Assembly (NCBI GenBank): GCA_047722935.1
Contig: JBDNZS010000010.1
Location: 1-64,000 of the forward strand
Source: Ethanoligenens sp047722935
GTDB taxonomy: Bacteria > Bacillota > Clostridia > Oscillospirales > Ethanoligenentaceae
Reading direction: 5' to 3'
DNA: 64,000 nucleotides
Shown here: in pieces, positions 1 through 9,067 of the stretch
How positions within the stretch are numbered: the stretch's first letter is position 1
Layout of the letters: every line of letters starts with the position of its first letter
Made by a program: the position numbers and the translations under genes
Notes under the pieces: generated by a model
What the model saw: only the letters and a program-made list of their open reading frames with translations
Databases searched by the model: none
What the model was told of the DNA's origin: nothing

Positions 1-8
1 AGAATGAC

Positions 9-37
9 TTGCAACTTGCAAAAATATATCGTATAGT
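9..37 (+). promoter_or_regulatory. Predicted sigma-A promoter of adhE
   Basis: A TTGCAA box (9-14), a 17-nt spacer and TATAGT (32-37) give a good housekeeping promoter about 45 nt before the adhE start. It lies at the very edge of the window, so further upstream elements cannot be judged. Confidence 0.55.
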
Positions 38-41
38 GATA

Positions 42-59
42 TAGATAAATATTTAACAA
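42..59 (+). promoter_or_regulatory. Rex-like operator in adhE leader
   Basis: TAGATAA-ATAT-TTAACAA matches the Rex consensus TTGTTAA-N4-TTAACAA at 12 of 14 fixed positions, with a perfect right half. It sits just after the -10 box, over the expected transcription start, where a repressor would block RNA polymerase. Rex is the NADH/NAD+-sensing repressor known to control adhE in many Clostridia. Assignment to Rex here is inference from the motif and the target. Confidence 0.5.
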
Positions 60-81
60 TATTGCTTAAGGGGGCAATTTA

Positions 82-2697
82 ATGGCAACCGAAACAAAAG
101 CAGTAGCCCAGGAAGCGCAGAAACCCGACGTGAATCAAATGATTGACGATCTGGTTGCAAAAGCGCAAAAAGCTTTGGACGAGTTCTCCAAATTTAATCA
201 GGAACAGGTTGACAAAATTGTGCATGCCATGGCGCTTGCCGCATTGGATAAGCACATGTATCTGGCAAAAATGGCGGTTGAAGAAACCAAACGTGGTGTC
301 TATGAAGACAAAATTACCAAAAATATATTTGCCAGCGAATATATTTGGCATGATATCAAATATGCAAAGACAGTTGGCGTAGTCGATGAAAACGATATGG
401 AAGACTACGTAGACATTGCAGAGCCAGTCGGTATCGTGGCTGGTGTCACACCGGTTACTAACCCGACTTCCACCACGATTTTCAAATCGCTTATCTGCGC
501 AAAGACCCGTAACCCCATTATCTTTGGTTTCCACCCAGCCGCACAGAAATGTTGCGCGGAAACTGCTCGTATCCTCAATGAAGCTGCTGTGGCTGCCGGC
601 GCCCCCGACAACATCGTTCAGTTTATCAGTGAGCCTTCCATTGATGCGACCAACGCGTTGATGAACCACCCCGGTGTTGCCACGATTTTGGCGACCGGCG
701 GACCCGGCATGGTGAAAGCGGCATACTCTTGCGGCAAACCTGCCTTGGGTGTTGGTCCTGGTAATGTTCCGTGCTACATTGAAAAATCTGCCAAGCTCCG
801 TCGTGCTTGCCACGATCTCATTCTTTCCAAGACATTTGATAACGGCATGATCTGCGCTTCTGAGCAGGCCGCAATTGTCGATAAGGAAATCGCTGCCGAT
901 TTTGAAAAGATCATGAAAGATAACGGCTGCTATTTCACCAATCCGGAAGAGACCGCAAAGCTTTCAAAGTATGTCATCAACGATAGAATGTCGGTCAATC
1001 CTCCTGTCGTTGGCCAGTCTGCGGTTTGGATCGCGGAACAAGCCGGTATTAAAGTACCTGCCGATACAAAGATTCTTCTTGCTAAATTGGACAAAGTAGA
1101 TTTCGATGTGCCTCTCGCACATGAGAAACTTTCTCCGGTGCTGGGCTACTATATTGCCAGCAGTACGGAGGACGCTTTTAAAGCAGCTCTCCGTATGTTG
1201 GAAATCGGTGGTCTTGGCCACTCTGCCGCCATTCATTCCACTAACGATGAAATCATTCTGAAATATGGCGAGGACATGAAAGTTGGACGTGTGTTGGTAA
1301 ACACACCGTCTTCTCAAGGTGGTATTGGTGACGTTTACAATGCCAATATTCCTTCCCTTACTCTTGGCTGCGGCTCCTATGGTCACAATTCTGTTTCTCA
1401 GAATGTCAGCGCTGTCAACCTAATCAACAAAAAGCGCATTGCCAAGAGGAGAGTCAATATGCAGTGGTTTAAAGTACCGCCGAAGATTTACTTCGAGTTT
1501 GACGCAATTCAATATCTTGAAAAAATGCCGAATATCTCCCGTGCGATGATTGTCACCGATCCCGTCATGGTCAAACTTGGCAATGTGGAAAAAGTCCTGT
1601 ATTATCTCCGCAAACGTCAGCAATACTGCCACAGCCAGATTTTTTCTGAAGTCGAGCCGGATCCGTCCTTTGAGACTGTTATGCGTGGCGTAGAAGCAAT
1701 GAAGAAGTTTGAGCCAGATGTCATTATCGCACTCGGCGGCGGTTCTTCTATGGACGCAGCAAAGGGCATGTGGCTGTTCTATGAGCAACCGGATTTTGAC
1801 TTTAAAGGCGCCCATGAGAAATTCATGGATATCCGCAAACGTGCATACCATTTCCCGGAACTCGGCAAAAAATGCCAAATGGTTGCAGTTCCCACCACAT
1901 CCGGTACCGGCTCTGAAGTCACATCTTTTGCCGTTATCTCGGATAAAGTCAATAACTTCAAATATCCGCTGGCTGATTATGCACTTACCCCGAATGTCGC
2001 CATCATCGATCCTCAGTTCGTCATGACGATGCCGAAATCCACCACAGCAGATACCGGTTTGGATGTTTTGACCCATGCGATTGAAGCCTATGTGTCGGTT
2101 CTGGCCAACGATTATACCGATGGCTTGGCGCTCAAAGCAATTGAGATTGTCTTTAAATATCTGCCCCGCGCATATGCAGATGGTGCGAAAGATGCGGAAG
2201 CACGCATGAAGATGCACAATGCTTCCTGCATGGCTGGTATGGCGTTTACCAACGCATTCCTCGGCTTGAACCACTCGATGGCTCATAAACTCGGTGGCGA
2301 GTACCACATCCCGCACGGACGCGCAAATGCTATCCTTCTCCCCTACGTTGTTGCGTACAATGGCCAACCGAAACCGACGAAATATGCAATTTGGCCAAAA
2401 TATGAGACCTATATTGCACCGCAGCGTTTCCAAGAAATCGCTCGTCACGTTGGTCTGAAAGCAAGTACTCCAGAAGAAGGCGTGGCTTCCCTCGTGAAAG
2501 CCATCCGCGATTTGATGAAGACTGTGAACGAACCAATGAGCATCCAAGCAACTGGTGTGCCTGAAAATGTATTTTTGGCGAACTTGGATTCTCTTTCTGA
2601 CAAAGCGTTCTCCGATCAGTGCACAGGTGCTAACCCACGCCTGCCGCTTGTCAGCGAGATTGCCGAGCTTTATAAAGCTGCATATTACGGCAAATAA
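82..2697 (+). CDS. adhE: Bifunctional acetaldehyde-CoA/alcohol dehydrogenase AdhE
   Basis: Reduces acetyl-CoA to acetaldehyde and then to ethanol, consuming two NADH; this is the main ethanol-forming, redox-balancing enzyme of many fermenters. At 871 aa it has the usual full length. The N-terminal half is a CoA-acylating aldehyde dehydrogenase, with catalytic Cys258 in NGMICASEQ. After a linker around residue 450 comes an iron-dependent alcohol dehydrogenase domain, with the GGGSSMDAAKG nucleotide-binding loop (about 552) and metal-ligand His residues in the HAIEAY, NHSMAHKLGG and PHGRAN segments. The ATG follows an AGGGGG ribosome site. Single gene with its own promoter, a Rex-like operator and a terminator. 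The protein family forms cytoplasmic spirosomes. Confidence 0.97.
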   Translation: MATETKAVAQEAQKPDVNQMIDDLVAKAQKALDEFSKFNQEQVDKIVHAMALAALDKHMYLAKMAVEETKRGVYEDKITKNIFASEYIWHDIKYAKTVGVVDENDMEDYVDIAEPVGIVAGVTPVTNPTSTTIFKSLICAKTRNPIIFGFHPAAQKCCAETARILNEAAVAAGAPDNIVQFISEPSIDATNALMNHPGVATILATGGPGMVKAAYSCGKPALGVGPGNVPCYIEKSAKLRRACHDLILSKTFDNGMICASEQAAIVDKEIAADFEKIMKDNGCYFTNPEETAKLSKYVINDRMSVNPPVVGQSAVWIAEQAGIKVPADTKILLAKLDKVDFDVPLAHEKLSPVLGYYIASSTEDAFKAALRMLEIGGLGHSAAIHSTNDEIILKYGEDMKVGRVLVNTPSSQGGIGDVYNANIPSLTLGCGSYGHNSVSQNVSAVNLINKKRIAKRRVNMQWFKVPPKIYFEFDAIQYLEKMPNISRAMIVTDPVMVKLGNVEKVLYYLRKRQQYCHSQIFSEVEPDPSFETVMRGVEAMKKFEPDVIIALGGGSSMDAAKGMWLFYEQPDFDFKGAHEKFMDIRKRAYHFPELGKKCQMVAVPTTSGTGSEVTSFAVISDKVNNFKYPLADYALTPNVAIIDPQFVMTMPKSTTADTGLDVLTHAIEAYVSVLANDYTDGLALKAIEIVFKYLPRAYADGAKDAEARMKMHNASCMAGMAFTNAFLGLNHSMAHKLGGEYHIPHGRANAILLPYVVAYNGQPKPTKYAIWPKYETYIAPQRFQEIARHVGLKASTPEEGVASLVKAIRDLMKTVNEPMSIQATGVPENVFLANLDSLSDKAFSDQCTGANPRLPLVSEIAELYKAAYYGK

Positions 2698-2745
2698 TTT
2701 CCTCATAATCAACCCTGCTTATAGTGTGGGGTATGCATAACTTTT

Positions 2746-2788
2746 AAAAAACACGAGTCAGCGTTTAAAACGTTGGCTCGTGTTTTTT
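2746..2788 (+). terminator. Rho-independent terminator after adhE
   Basis: A 13-bp stem with two G-U pairs (ACACGAGTCAGCG against CGTTGGCTCGTGT) and loop TTTAAAA is followed by T6. It begins about 50 nt after the adhE stop. Confidence 0.85.
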
Positions 2789-2934
2789 ATTGAATATTTT
2801 GGAGATTGCGACAACATATTGTTCTGAGCAATCCTTCTTTATGTGAAAACAACATAATTTTCGGGTTGTGAATTCTTTTATATCGCCAGCCCTTTTTTTA
2901 AATCGTCGATTGTGTTAGAATAAACGGCGAAAGT

Positions 2935-4353
2935 GTGGCGAATCTTGTGCAAACAAAGAAATATCCATTTCTAAAATCTCGCATTTATCTGCGTAGTTTA
3001 CTCCGACGGCACCTGTCCGGAGATTTTCTGGATTATCGACAGGTCATTGCTATTATTCTTCCTATCATGGTCGATCAGGCATTCGTATTCGGCAGCAATC
3101 TCATTAACACCGCCATGATTAGTTCCACCGGCGTAGCAGCGGTCAGTGCTGTCAACATGGTGGACTCCATCAATATTTTTTTGGTTTCCGTATTTGTTGC
3201 AGTTTCCACCGGTGGCACCGTGGTCGTCGCCCAATACAAGGGGCGGGGCGACAACGCAATGGTTTCCAAATCCGCCGCCGGTTCGGTCACATCGGTTTTC
3301 CTGTTTGCATTGGTCATCAGCACGCTGTTTCTGGTGCTGCATGGGCCAGTGCTTTCGGTGTTGTTTGGCACAGCCGCCCCCGATGTCATGGCGAATGCGC
3401 GCATCTATTTTATCGGGAGCTGCCTGTCCTACTGCGGGATTGCGGCGGAAGAAAGCGTGTGCGGCGCATTGAGAGGAATTGGGGAATCGCGCAGTGCACT
3501 TTCCCTATCACTCATTATGAATCTCTCATATGTTGGCTTTAACTTGTTATTTATCAACGCGCTGCATCTCGGCGTGCTCGGCATGTCGATTTCCGTCAAT
3601 CTTTCCCGTTATCTGGGAGCAGCCTGTGCACTGTTTTATCTCATACGAATCAATTTGTCTCTGCGATTCCGCTGGCAGGATATGTTCCATGTCCAGTTTG
3701 CACTGGCAAGACGCATTCTGTTTATCGGTATTCCGTTTGCCGCAGAACAAATGTTTTTCAACGGTGGTAAAATCTTGACCCAGATTTTCATTGTTGGGTT
3801 AGGGACGTATTCCATCGCGGTAAATGCCATCTGTAACTCCGTGTTAGGCGTTATACAGATTCCCGGGAACGCGTTGCTGCTTTCCATTGTGACCGTGGTT
3901 GGACAGTGTATCGGCTACGGCAGTTTGAAAGACGCCAAAAAGTTTATCCGCAACTTTCTCTGGATTTCGTCAGCCTCCTATATTTTTACGGATATACTTA
4001 CTATCCCCATACTGGCATCCATGTCCGTTCTGTTTCACGCGCCAGCGGCGATATTGCCTACAATCTCGCTCATCCTGTTTGTCAACGCAATTGCACAGAT
4101 TCCAGCGTGGTCGCTCAGTTTTGTGCTGCCCTCGGCGTTGCGTGCAGCAGGCGACTCGAAATTCACATCAATCGTATCCATGCTCTCCATGTGGCTGTTT
4201 CGCCTTGGCGTCGGACTCCTGCTCGGGTTCGTGCTGAAACTTGGGATTGCAGGGTTCTGGTTTGCAATGGATGCCGAATGGTTTGTACGCGGTATTATCT
4301 TCCTGCGCCGGTTCCGGGGAAACAAGTGGTATGCACATCATGTGATTGATTGA
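2935..4353 (+). CDS. MATE family multidrug/cation efflux transporter
   Basis: Polytopic membrane protein of 472 aa, the usual size for MATE (NorM/DinF-type) exporters that move cationic compounds or drugs out of the cell using Na+ or H+. The sequence shows repeated hydrophobic helices in two similar halves, and MATE-like segments such as the N-terminal PIMVDQAFVFGSNLINTAMIS stretch and AGDSKFTSIVSMLSMWLFR near the end. The track start is a GTG at 2935 with only a weak ribosome site; another GTG lies at 2947, so the first few residues are uncertain. It is monocistronic, between the adhE terminator and a convergent GNAT gene. Substrate cannot be told from sequence. Confidence 0.85.
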   Translation: MANLVQTKKYPFLKSRIYLRSLLRRHLSGDFLDYRQVIAIILPIMVDQAFVFGSNLINTAMISSTGVAAVSAVNMVDSINIFLVSVFVAVSTGGTVVVAQYKGRGDNAMVSKSAAGSVTSVFLFALVISTLFLVLHGPVLSVLFGTAAPDVMANARIYFIGSCLSYCGIAAEESVCGALRGIGESRSALSLSLIMNLSYVGFNLLFINALHLGVLGMSISVNLSRYLGAACALFYLIRINLSLRFRWQDMFHVQFALARRILFIGIPFAAEQMFFNGGKILTQIFIVGLGTYSIAVNAICNSVLGVIQIPGNALLLSIVTVVGQCIGYGSLKDAKKFIRNFLWISSASYIFTDILTIPILASMSVLFHAPAAILPTISLILFVNAIAQIPAWSLSFVLPSALRAAGDSKFTSIVSMLSMWLFRLGVGLLLGFVLKLGIAGFWFAMDAEWFVRGIIFLRRFRGNKWYAHHVID

Positions 4354-4394
4354 ACGATCATGCATGACGGAAGGCGCCATACCATTCAGTACGT

Positions 4395-4856
4395 TTACAC
4401 AGGCCGCTCTTTCTGATAATACACCAGTGTCAAACGGTCGTTTACGACCTCCGTCTCGCCAGTCAGCCGATAACCGGACTTTTCATAGCAACGGCGGTTG
4501 AACGGCAAATCCTTCGGACAATCCAGCGTCCATCTTTGGACATTTCCATGCAGTTGCTCCGCCATTGCCAGTGCAGCCTGCCCGAGGCCTTTTCCTTGAA
4601 ACATTGGCAGAACATACAATATTCCAACGTGATACCAGTTGTGTTCTCTTTTGATCAAGAACAATCCCCCAACACGCCTTTTATTCCAGACAATAGCATA
4701 ATAGAACCCGTGCTCATATTGAATACGCAAGCACATCTGTTCAATGGACTGTTTATAAGGACTCTTGATATCCCGATACCGTTGATAATGTGCAGCAAAG
4801 CACTTCCTTTGCATGCGGAACATCTCTTCCGCATCTGCTGCACCCACTTTGATCAA
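4395..4856 (-). CDS. GNAT family N-acetyltransferase
   Basis: A 153-aa protein of the GNAT fold, which transfers an acetyl group from acetyl-CoA to an amine on a small molecule or protein. The acetyl-CoA-binding motif A is seen in LPMFQGKGLGQAAL (Q-x-x-G-x-G pattern), preceded by a beta-strand ending VGILYV; the C-terminal CYEKSGYRLTGE segment is the usual last helix and strand. The likely start is TTG at 4856; a GAGGGGG sequence lies rather far upstream, so the start is uncertain. It is convergent with the MATE gene and 58 bp downstream of the TtcA-like gene. The substrate is unknown. Confidence 0.8.
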   Translation of the reverse strand: MIKVGAADAEEMFRMQRKCFAAHYQRYRDIKSPYKQSIEQMCLRIQYEHGFYYAIVWNKRRVGGLFLIKREHNWYHVGILYVLPMFQGKGLGQAALAMAEQLHGNVQRWTLDCPKDLPFNRRCYEKSGYRLTGETEVVNDRLTLVYYQKERPV

Positions 4857-4914
4857 ATGAAGATTGAATGCCGCACCCCCTCATGCCGGCATAAACATTT
4901 TTTAAAAAAGCGTT

Positions 4915-5754
4915 CTATTCCCCGTATTCATCCAAAAAGCTGTGGCGTTTGCCGTTTTGCCGCCAGCCGATGATGGCATCCAGATTGACATTGTGCATAC
5001 TGCGGAAGATGTTCATGTCGATAACCGGGCTGGTCTGTCGGAATTGCTTGACAAGCGCTTTCATTTCCTGCCGTTTGGAACCGCCGCCGTTATCGCCCAG
5101 CACACAATTCTCTGTAAAGCGGCAGGCACATTGAATAAAAGACAGCGCATTATACTGCCGCCACGCGATGATATCGGCTTCCCGCACCATGTACATCGGG
5201 CGTATGAGTTCCATACCCGGAAAATGTGCGCTGTGCAGTTTGGGCATCATGGTCTTCAGTTCGCCGCTGTACAGCATACTCATCAGCACGGTTTCAATCG
5301 CATCGTCAAAATGGTGCGCCAGTGCAATTTTATTACAGCCCAGATCCTGCGCCTGTTTGTACAGGTGACCGCGCCGCATTTTGGCGCAAAGGTAACAGGG
5401 CGATGTGTCCACTTCCGCCACAATATCAAAAATCTGCGTTTCAAACAGATGAATCGGAATCTGCATGGCGTCCGCGTTGTCCAATATGCGCTGGCGATTG
5501 ATGGCGTTGTATCCAGGATCCATCACCAGATATTCCGCAGTGAACGGCACTTCGCTGTGGCGGGCAAGCAATTGAAAACATTTTGCCATGCACATGGAAT
5601 CCTTGCCACCCGAAATACAGACGGCCACGTGATCGCCCTCTTGAATCAGATTGTATTCCTTGATGCTTTGTATAAATCGAATCCAGATTTCTTTGCGGTA
5701 TTTTTTCTGAATGCTTCGCTCGACTTGTTCGTAAAATTCCATGGTTTTGACCAT
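4915..5754 (-). CDS. TtcA-family tRNA-thiolating PP-loop protein
   Basis: ATP-pyrophosphatase of the TtcA/TtuA superfamily, which activates a tRNA base by adenylation and replaces oxygen with sulfur. The PP-loop SGGKDS is at residues 48-53; a CxxC (SPCYLC, about 117-120) and a later Cys pair (CACRFTENC) are candidates for the iron-sulfur cluster ligands of the TtcA group. At 279 aa it is the normal length. The ATG at 5754 has an AGGA site very close; the internal ATG four codons later (MEFYEQ) is also possible. It starts 6 nt after the cysteine desulfurase stop, which suggests that enzyme supplies its sulfur. The exact tRNA position modified is not shown by sequence. Confidence 0.82.
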   Translation of the reverse strand: MVKTMEFYEQVERSIQKKYRKEIWIRFIQSIKEYNLIQEGDHVAVCISGGKDSMCMAKCFQLLARHSEVPFTAEYLVMDPGYNAINRQRILDNADAMQIPIHLFETQIFDIVAEVDTSPCYLCAKMRRGHLYKQAQDLGCNKIALAHHFDDAIETVLMSMLYSGELKTMMPKLHSAHFPGMELIRPMYMVREADIIAWRQYNALSFIQCACRFTENCVLGDNGGGSKRQEMKALVKQFRQTSPVIDMNIFRSMHNVNLDAIIGWRQNGKRHSFLDEYGE

Positions 5755-5760
5755 TCCTGT

Positions 5761-6882
5761 TTATTGATACAGCGTGCGCTTGCATTTGCCAAACGCCGCC
5801 AAAAAGGCTTCAATTTCTTCCGCGGTGGTAAGATGGCTCAAACTGATACGCAAAGTGGACAGTGCAGCTTTTTTGTCTTTGGTGAGTGCAAAGACGGGAC
5901 GCGATACTGTGCCAGGCGCACAGCAAGCCGATTTGGTGGACAGACATATGTCCTGTTCGGCCAATGCCTGCTGCATTTTTTCTGCACGTACACCCGGCAG
6001 GCTGATATTCAAAATATAGGGAACAGCGCAAGTCGTGCTGTTGATCCGTATATCCGGGTCAGCCGCCAGTGCCTGGCGAAGCCGCCGATTGAGCGATTCC
6101 ACATACGTCATGCGGGTTTCCCGCTCTCGCAGAGCCAATGAAAGCGCCGTTGCCGTCGCGGTGATATGCGGTAAGGCAGGCGTGCCGCTGCGAAACGGTG
6201 TAGTGCTGATACCGCCGTCAATCAGCGGCGTGAGCAACACGGATTCCCGCCGCAAGAGCACACCCGAACCAATCAGTCCATAAAATTTGTGCGGCGCAAA
6301 AGTGATGAGGTCGGCGTCTTTTAGAGAAACAGGCAGCTTGCCCGCCGCCTGTGCCGCATCCACATGGAATACACAGTGCGGATAATCCATCAGAATTTCC
6401 TTGATTTCGGCAACCGGCTGACGCAGTCCAATTTCGCTGTCCACCATACAGACCGAAACCAGTACTGTGTCTTTGCGCAATTTGGCTCTTAAATCTGCCA
6501 GATCGACCTGACCCTCCGGCGTAAGATTGAGGTATTCGATTTCATAGCCTTCCTGCGCCAGAGCGGCAAGCGCGCCGGTGACCGAAGAATGTTCCAGCCA
6601 AGTACTCAGGATATGCTTGCCGCGCATCCGATACTGATGCGCCGCACCCTTGATGGCGAGATTATTGCTCTCACTTGCACCCGACGTGTAGATAATTTCG
6701 GTTTCCTTCGCGTCCACCAGTGCAGCGATTTCCCGTGTAGCCGCGTCCAAGCGCTCTTTCGCCGTCAGACCGAGCGGATGCGGTGAACTGGAATTCGCCG
6801 TATAATCCCGCGTGGTGTCACAAAAGGTCTGCAAAACTGTTTCATCTGCCGGGGTGTGGGCGGCATAGTCTAAATAAATCAT
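5761..6882 (-). CDS. Cysteine desulfurase (class V aminotransferase, NifS/IscS-like)
   Basis: PLP enzyme that removes sulfur from cysteine as a protein-bound persulfide, for Fe-S clusters or thionucleosides. The PLP lysine is Lys199 in FAPHKFYG, preceded by the HVDAAQAAGKLP aspartate/glutamine strand. The reactive loop reads STKSACCAPG, with Cys320/Cys321, one of which should carry the persulfide. I choose ATG at 6882, because it forms an ATGA overlap with the pepV stop and has GGAGAA 8 nt upstream; a GTG at 6900 would add six residues. The protein is then 373 aa. Operon order pepV, this gene, TtcA-like gene; no iscU or nifU is nearby, which favours a tRNA-thiolation role (inference). Confidence 0.88.
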   Translation of the reverse strand: MIYLDYAAHTPADETVLQTFCDTTRDYTANSSSPHPLGLTAKERLDAATREIAALVDAKETEIIYTSGASESNNLAIKGAAHQYRMRGKHILSTWLEHSSVTGALAALAQEGYEIEYLNLTPEGQVDLADLRAKLRKDTVLVSVCMVDSEIGLRQPVAEIKEILMDYPHCVFHVDAAQAAGKLPVSLKDADLITFAPHKFYGLIGSGVLLRRESVLLTPLIDGGISTTPFRSGTPALPHITATATALSLALRERETRMTYVESLNRRLRQALAADPDIRINSTTCAVPYILNISLPGVRAEKMQQALAEQDICLSTKSACCAPGTVSRPVFALTKDKKAALSTLRISLSHLTTAEEIEAFLAAFGKCKRTLYQ

Positions 6883-8291
6883 CCGCCCACTTCTCCGCAC
6901 AGGTCGATTATAGCCTGCGTATATATTTTGGCGGCGGTCAGCAGTTCGTCTACAATGGCGAATTCATCCGCGCCATGCATCCGGTTGTCAGTCTCCGGCA
7001 TCGAGCACCCAAACGCCACGCCGTTTTGAAGCTCATGTACATACGTACCGCCCCCCGTCGCCATGCACTCCCCTTTGCGGCCGGTGTACTGCTCATAGCA
7101 CTTGAGCAACGTGCGCACAAACGGCGTATCACCCGGCACATGATGTGCAGATGCAAAATTCTGCCGCAAGCTAAACCCCGCCGTTTCAAATTGCTTTTGC
7201 AAGACATTCTGCAAGTTTTCTTCAGTTGCGCAAAGTGGCGCGCGGCAGTCAAACACACCGGACATGCCGTTTTCATCCCCATGCAACATGTTCAAGCTGA
7301 TGGTCAGTGCTCCGGATGCATCATCTGCCTGTGCTACGCCTGCGGCGTGACCAACCGTATCCCCGTGTGGGAACAGCTTTGCCAGCGCGCACAGTTTGTC
7401 TGCACCGTCGCTTTTTGCCAACGGCAGTGCAGCCAGTAAAGAAAGTAATGCAGTCAACGCATTATTCCCCTGCTCCGGCGTGGACGCGTGAGCGGACTTG
7501 CCTTTGGCGGTGATCTCCACCCCGTCTTTCCCAGAACCGACCGTAAACCGCGCGCCGGTCTGCTCTTCTGCCTGCCTGAGGAAAGGAACCAATTTTTCCG
7601 GTGCAAGGCCTTCCACCACCGCTTTGGCAACGTCGTGCACTACGTTTTCCTTTACGCCTGCATCCATTTGTTTTACGCGCGGCAATGTTTCGTTTCGTGA
7701 AAACGTCGCGGAAAGCGTCCCGACCAACCGCGCTTTTTCGATATTGATCACTGGAAAAGATGCATCCGGCGAAAACGTCATCGGATCTTCCTTTTCCTTG
7801 CTATAATAATAGGCAATGTCCGCGCTGCCGCATTCCTCATCGGTTCCAACAATCAGGCGCACATTTTTTTGCAAAGATACGCCAAGATCCTTTACCGCTT
7901 TCAGAGCATAAAGTGCAACAACAGCAGGGCCTTTGTCATCCGACGTACCGCGCCCGTACAATTTTCCGTCCTGAATAACCGGGGCAAATGGCTGCGTGAC
8001 CGTCCAGTCGTTCCCCGCCGGCACAACATCCAGATGCGCGAGGATAGCAAGTTGCGTTTGTTTCGTATTGAAATCCACCGTGCCAACATAGTTCTCATAA
8101 TTTTTGGTGCGAAATCCCATGCTTTCCGCCAGGTGGAGCATTTCCTCTAGCGCCGCCACCGGGCCCTCACCAAATGGTTTGCCGGGCAGAGCCTCCCCCT
8201 TGTCACTCTTGATGCGCACAACGCGGCATATATCATCGAGCAGCGTCTGCTTCTGCGCCGCAAAATAGTTCTCAATGCGTGATTGTTCCAT
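6879..8291 (-). CDS. pepV: M20 family dipeptidase PepV-like
   Basis: Di-zinc peptidase of 470 aa, the size of PepV, which cleaves dipeptides (including some D-containing or beta-Ala types in the family) in the cytoplasm. Metal and catalytic motifs are in order: LAHLDVVPAG (His ligand and Asp), GRGTSDDKGP (bridging Asp), GTDEECGS (catalytic Glu-Glu), FSPDASFP, and C-terminal MHGADEFA with the last His ligand. The central insertion typical of PepV lids is present. ATG at 8291 has an AGGAGA site. It is the first gene of the pepV-cysteine desulfurase-TtcA operon and is served by the promoter at 8343-8371. Confidence 0.88.
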   Translation of the reverse strand: MEQSRIENYFAAQKQTLLDDICRVVRIKSDKGEALPGKPFGEGPVAALEEMLHLAESMGFRTKNYENYVGTVDFNTKQTQLAILAHLDVVPAGNDWTVTQPFAPVIQDGKLYGRGTSDDKGPAVVALYALKAVKDLGVSLQKNVRLIVGTDEECGSADIAYYYSKEKEDPMTFSPDASFPVINIEKARLVGTLSATFSRNETLPRVKQMDAGVKENVVHDVAKAVVEGLAPEKLVPFLRQAEEQTGARFTVGSGKDGVEITAKGKSAHASTPEQGNNALTALLSLLAALPLAKSDGADKLCALAKLFPHGDTVGHAAGVAQADDASGALTISLNMLHGDENGMSGVFDCRAPLCATEENLQNVLQKQFETAGFSLRQNFASAHHVPGDTPFVRTLLKCYEQYTGRKGECMATGGGTYVHELQNGVAFGCSMPETDNRMHGADEFAIVDELLTAAKIYTQAIIDLCGEVGG

Positions 8292-8342
8292 GTGTTTCTC
8301 CTGCCTTCCGCCATATACGCATGGCTATTTCATATCCTTAGT

Positions 8343-8371
8343 ATTATAGACCAAGAACAGGGGTCTTTCAA
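8343..8371 (-). promoter_or_regulatory. Predicted sigma-A promoter of the pepV operon
   Basis: On the minus strand: TTGAAA (8371-8366), 17-nt spacer, TATAAT (8348-8343). It lies about 50 nt before the pepV start and is divergent from the ruv promoter. Confidence 0.65.
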
Positions 8372-8453
8372 CACCCGAGGACGGACACACAACAAAAAAT
8401 GCGTGGGCCAGATGAATATATAGCCGCTTCTGTAGGCAAATCCGAATGTCGGC

Positions 8454-8482
8454 TTGCCCGCAGGAGCAGCATATGCTATAAT
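8454..8482 (+). promoter_or_regulatory. Predicted promoter of ruvCAB with extended -10
   Basis: TTGCCC (8454-8459), 17-nt spacer, TATAAT (8477-8482), with a TG one base before the -10. The 263-bp gap between pepV and ruvC holds these two divergent promoters. I saw no LexA box in it, although damage control of ruv genes is common elsewhere. Confidence 0.65.
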
Positions 8483-8554
8483 AAAATGCAATATTAAGTT
8501 GATTTTTTGCAACTGTATGCGCCAATAAAACGTCAAACCCGCGCGGAGGACAAT

Positions 8555-9058
8555 ATGGTCATTTTGGGGATAGACCCCGGTTACGCTATCGTGGGATATG
8601 GTGCGATACGGTACGAACAGAACCGCTATACCGTTCTGGAATACGGCGCCATCCGTACACACGCGAAAACACCTTTTCCCGAGCGGTTGGCGCAGATTCA
8701 CGATGGAATGCGGGAACTCTTTCACGTTTGCAAGCCCGATGCGATGGCGGTAGAAGAGCTTTTTTTTAACACTAACACGACCACGGCCATTGCTGTAGCG
8801 GAAGCGCGAGGCGTGATCGTTCTTTCGGCCGAGCAGGCGCACGTCCCCATTGCGGAATATACGCCATTACAAGTCAAACAGGCAGTTGTGGGCTATGGGC
8901 GTGCGGAAAAGGCACAAGTAATGGAACTGACGCGGATGCTGCTCAACCTGCGCGAAGTGCCAAAGCCAGACGATACCGCAGATGCCTTGGCAATCGCTAT
9001 CTGTCACGCCAACAGCGCAGGCTCCCGCCTGGGCGCGCTCTACCAACAAGGACGGTGA
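8555..9058 (+). CDS. ruvC: Holliday junction endonuclease RuvC
   Basis: Resolves Holliday junctions by paired nicks during recombination repair, working with RuvAB. A 167-aa protein, typical for RuvC. The acidic catalytic residues are visible: Asp7 in GIDPG, the Glu of AVEELFF, and the Asp pair of PDDTADALA. The start is ATG 8555, set by GGAGGA at 8545-8550; an earlier in-frame start at 8507 would add 16 residues unlike the family. It begins the ruvC-ruvA-ruvB operon. Confidence 0.95.
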   Translation: MVILGIDPGYAIVGYGAIRYEQNRYTVLEYGAIRTHAKTPFPERLAQIHDGMRELFHVCKPDAMAVEELFFNTNTTTAIAVAEARGVIVLSAEQAHVPIAEYTPLQVKQAVVGYGRAEKAQVMELTRMLLNLREVPKPDDTADALAIAICHANSAGSRLGALYQQGR

Positions 9059-9067
9059 CATACGAAC

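Noticed and set aside
1420..2712. 430-aa open frame antisense to adhE
   Set aside because: No domain likeness; arises from strong codon bias of adhE.
4942..6141. 399-aa open frame on the plus strand over the TtcA-like and cysteine desulfurase genes
   Set aside because: Antisense shadow; both minus-strand genes show catalytic motifs and operon overlaps.
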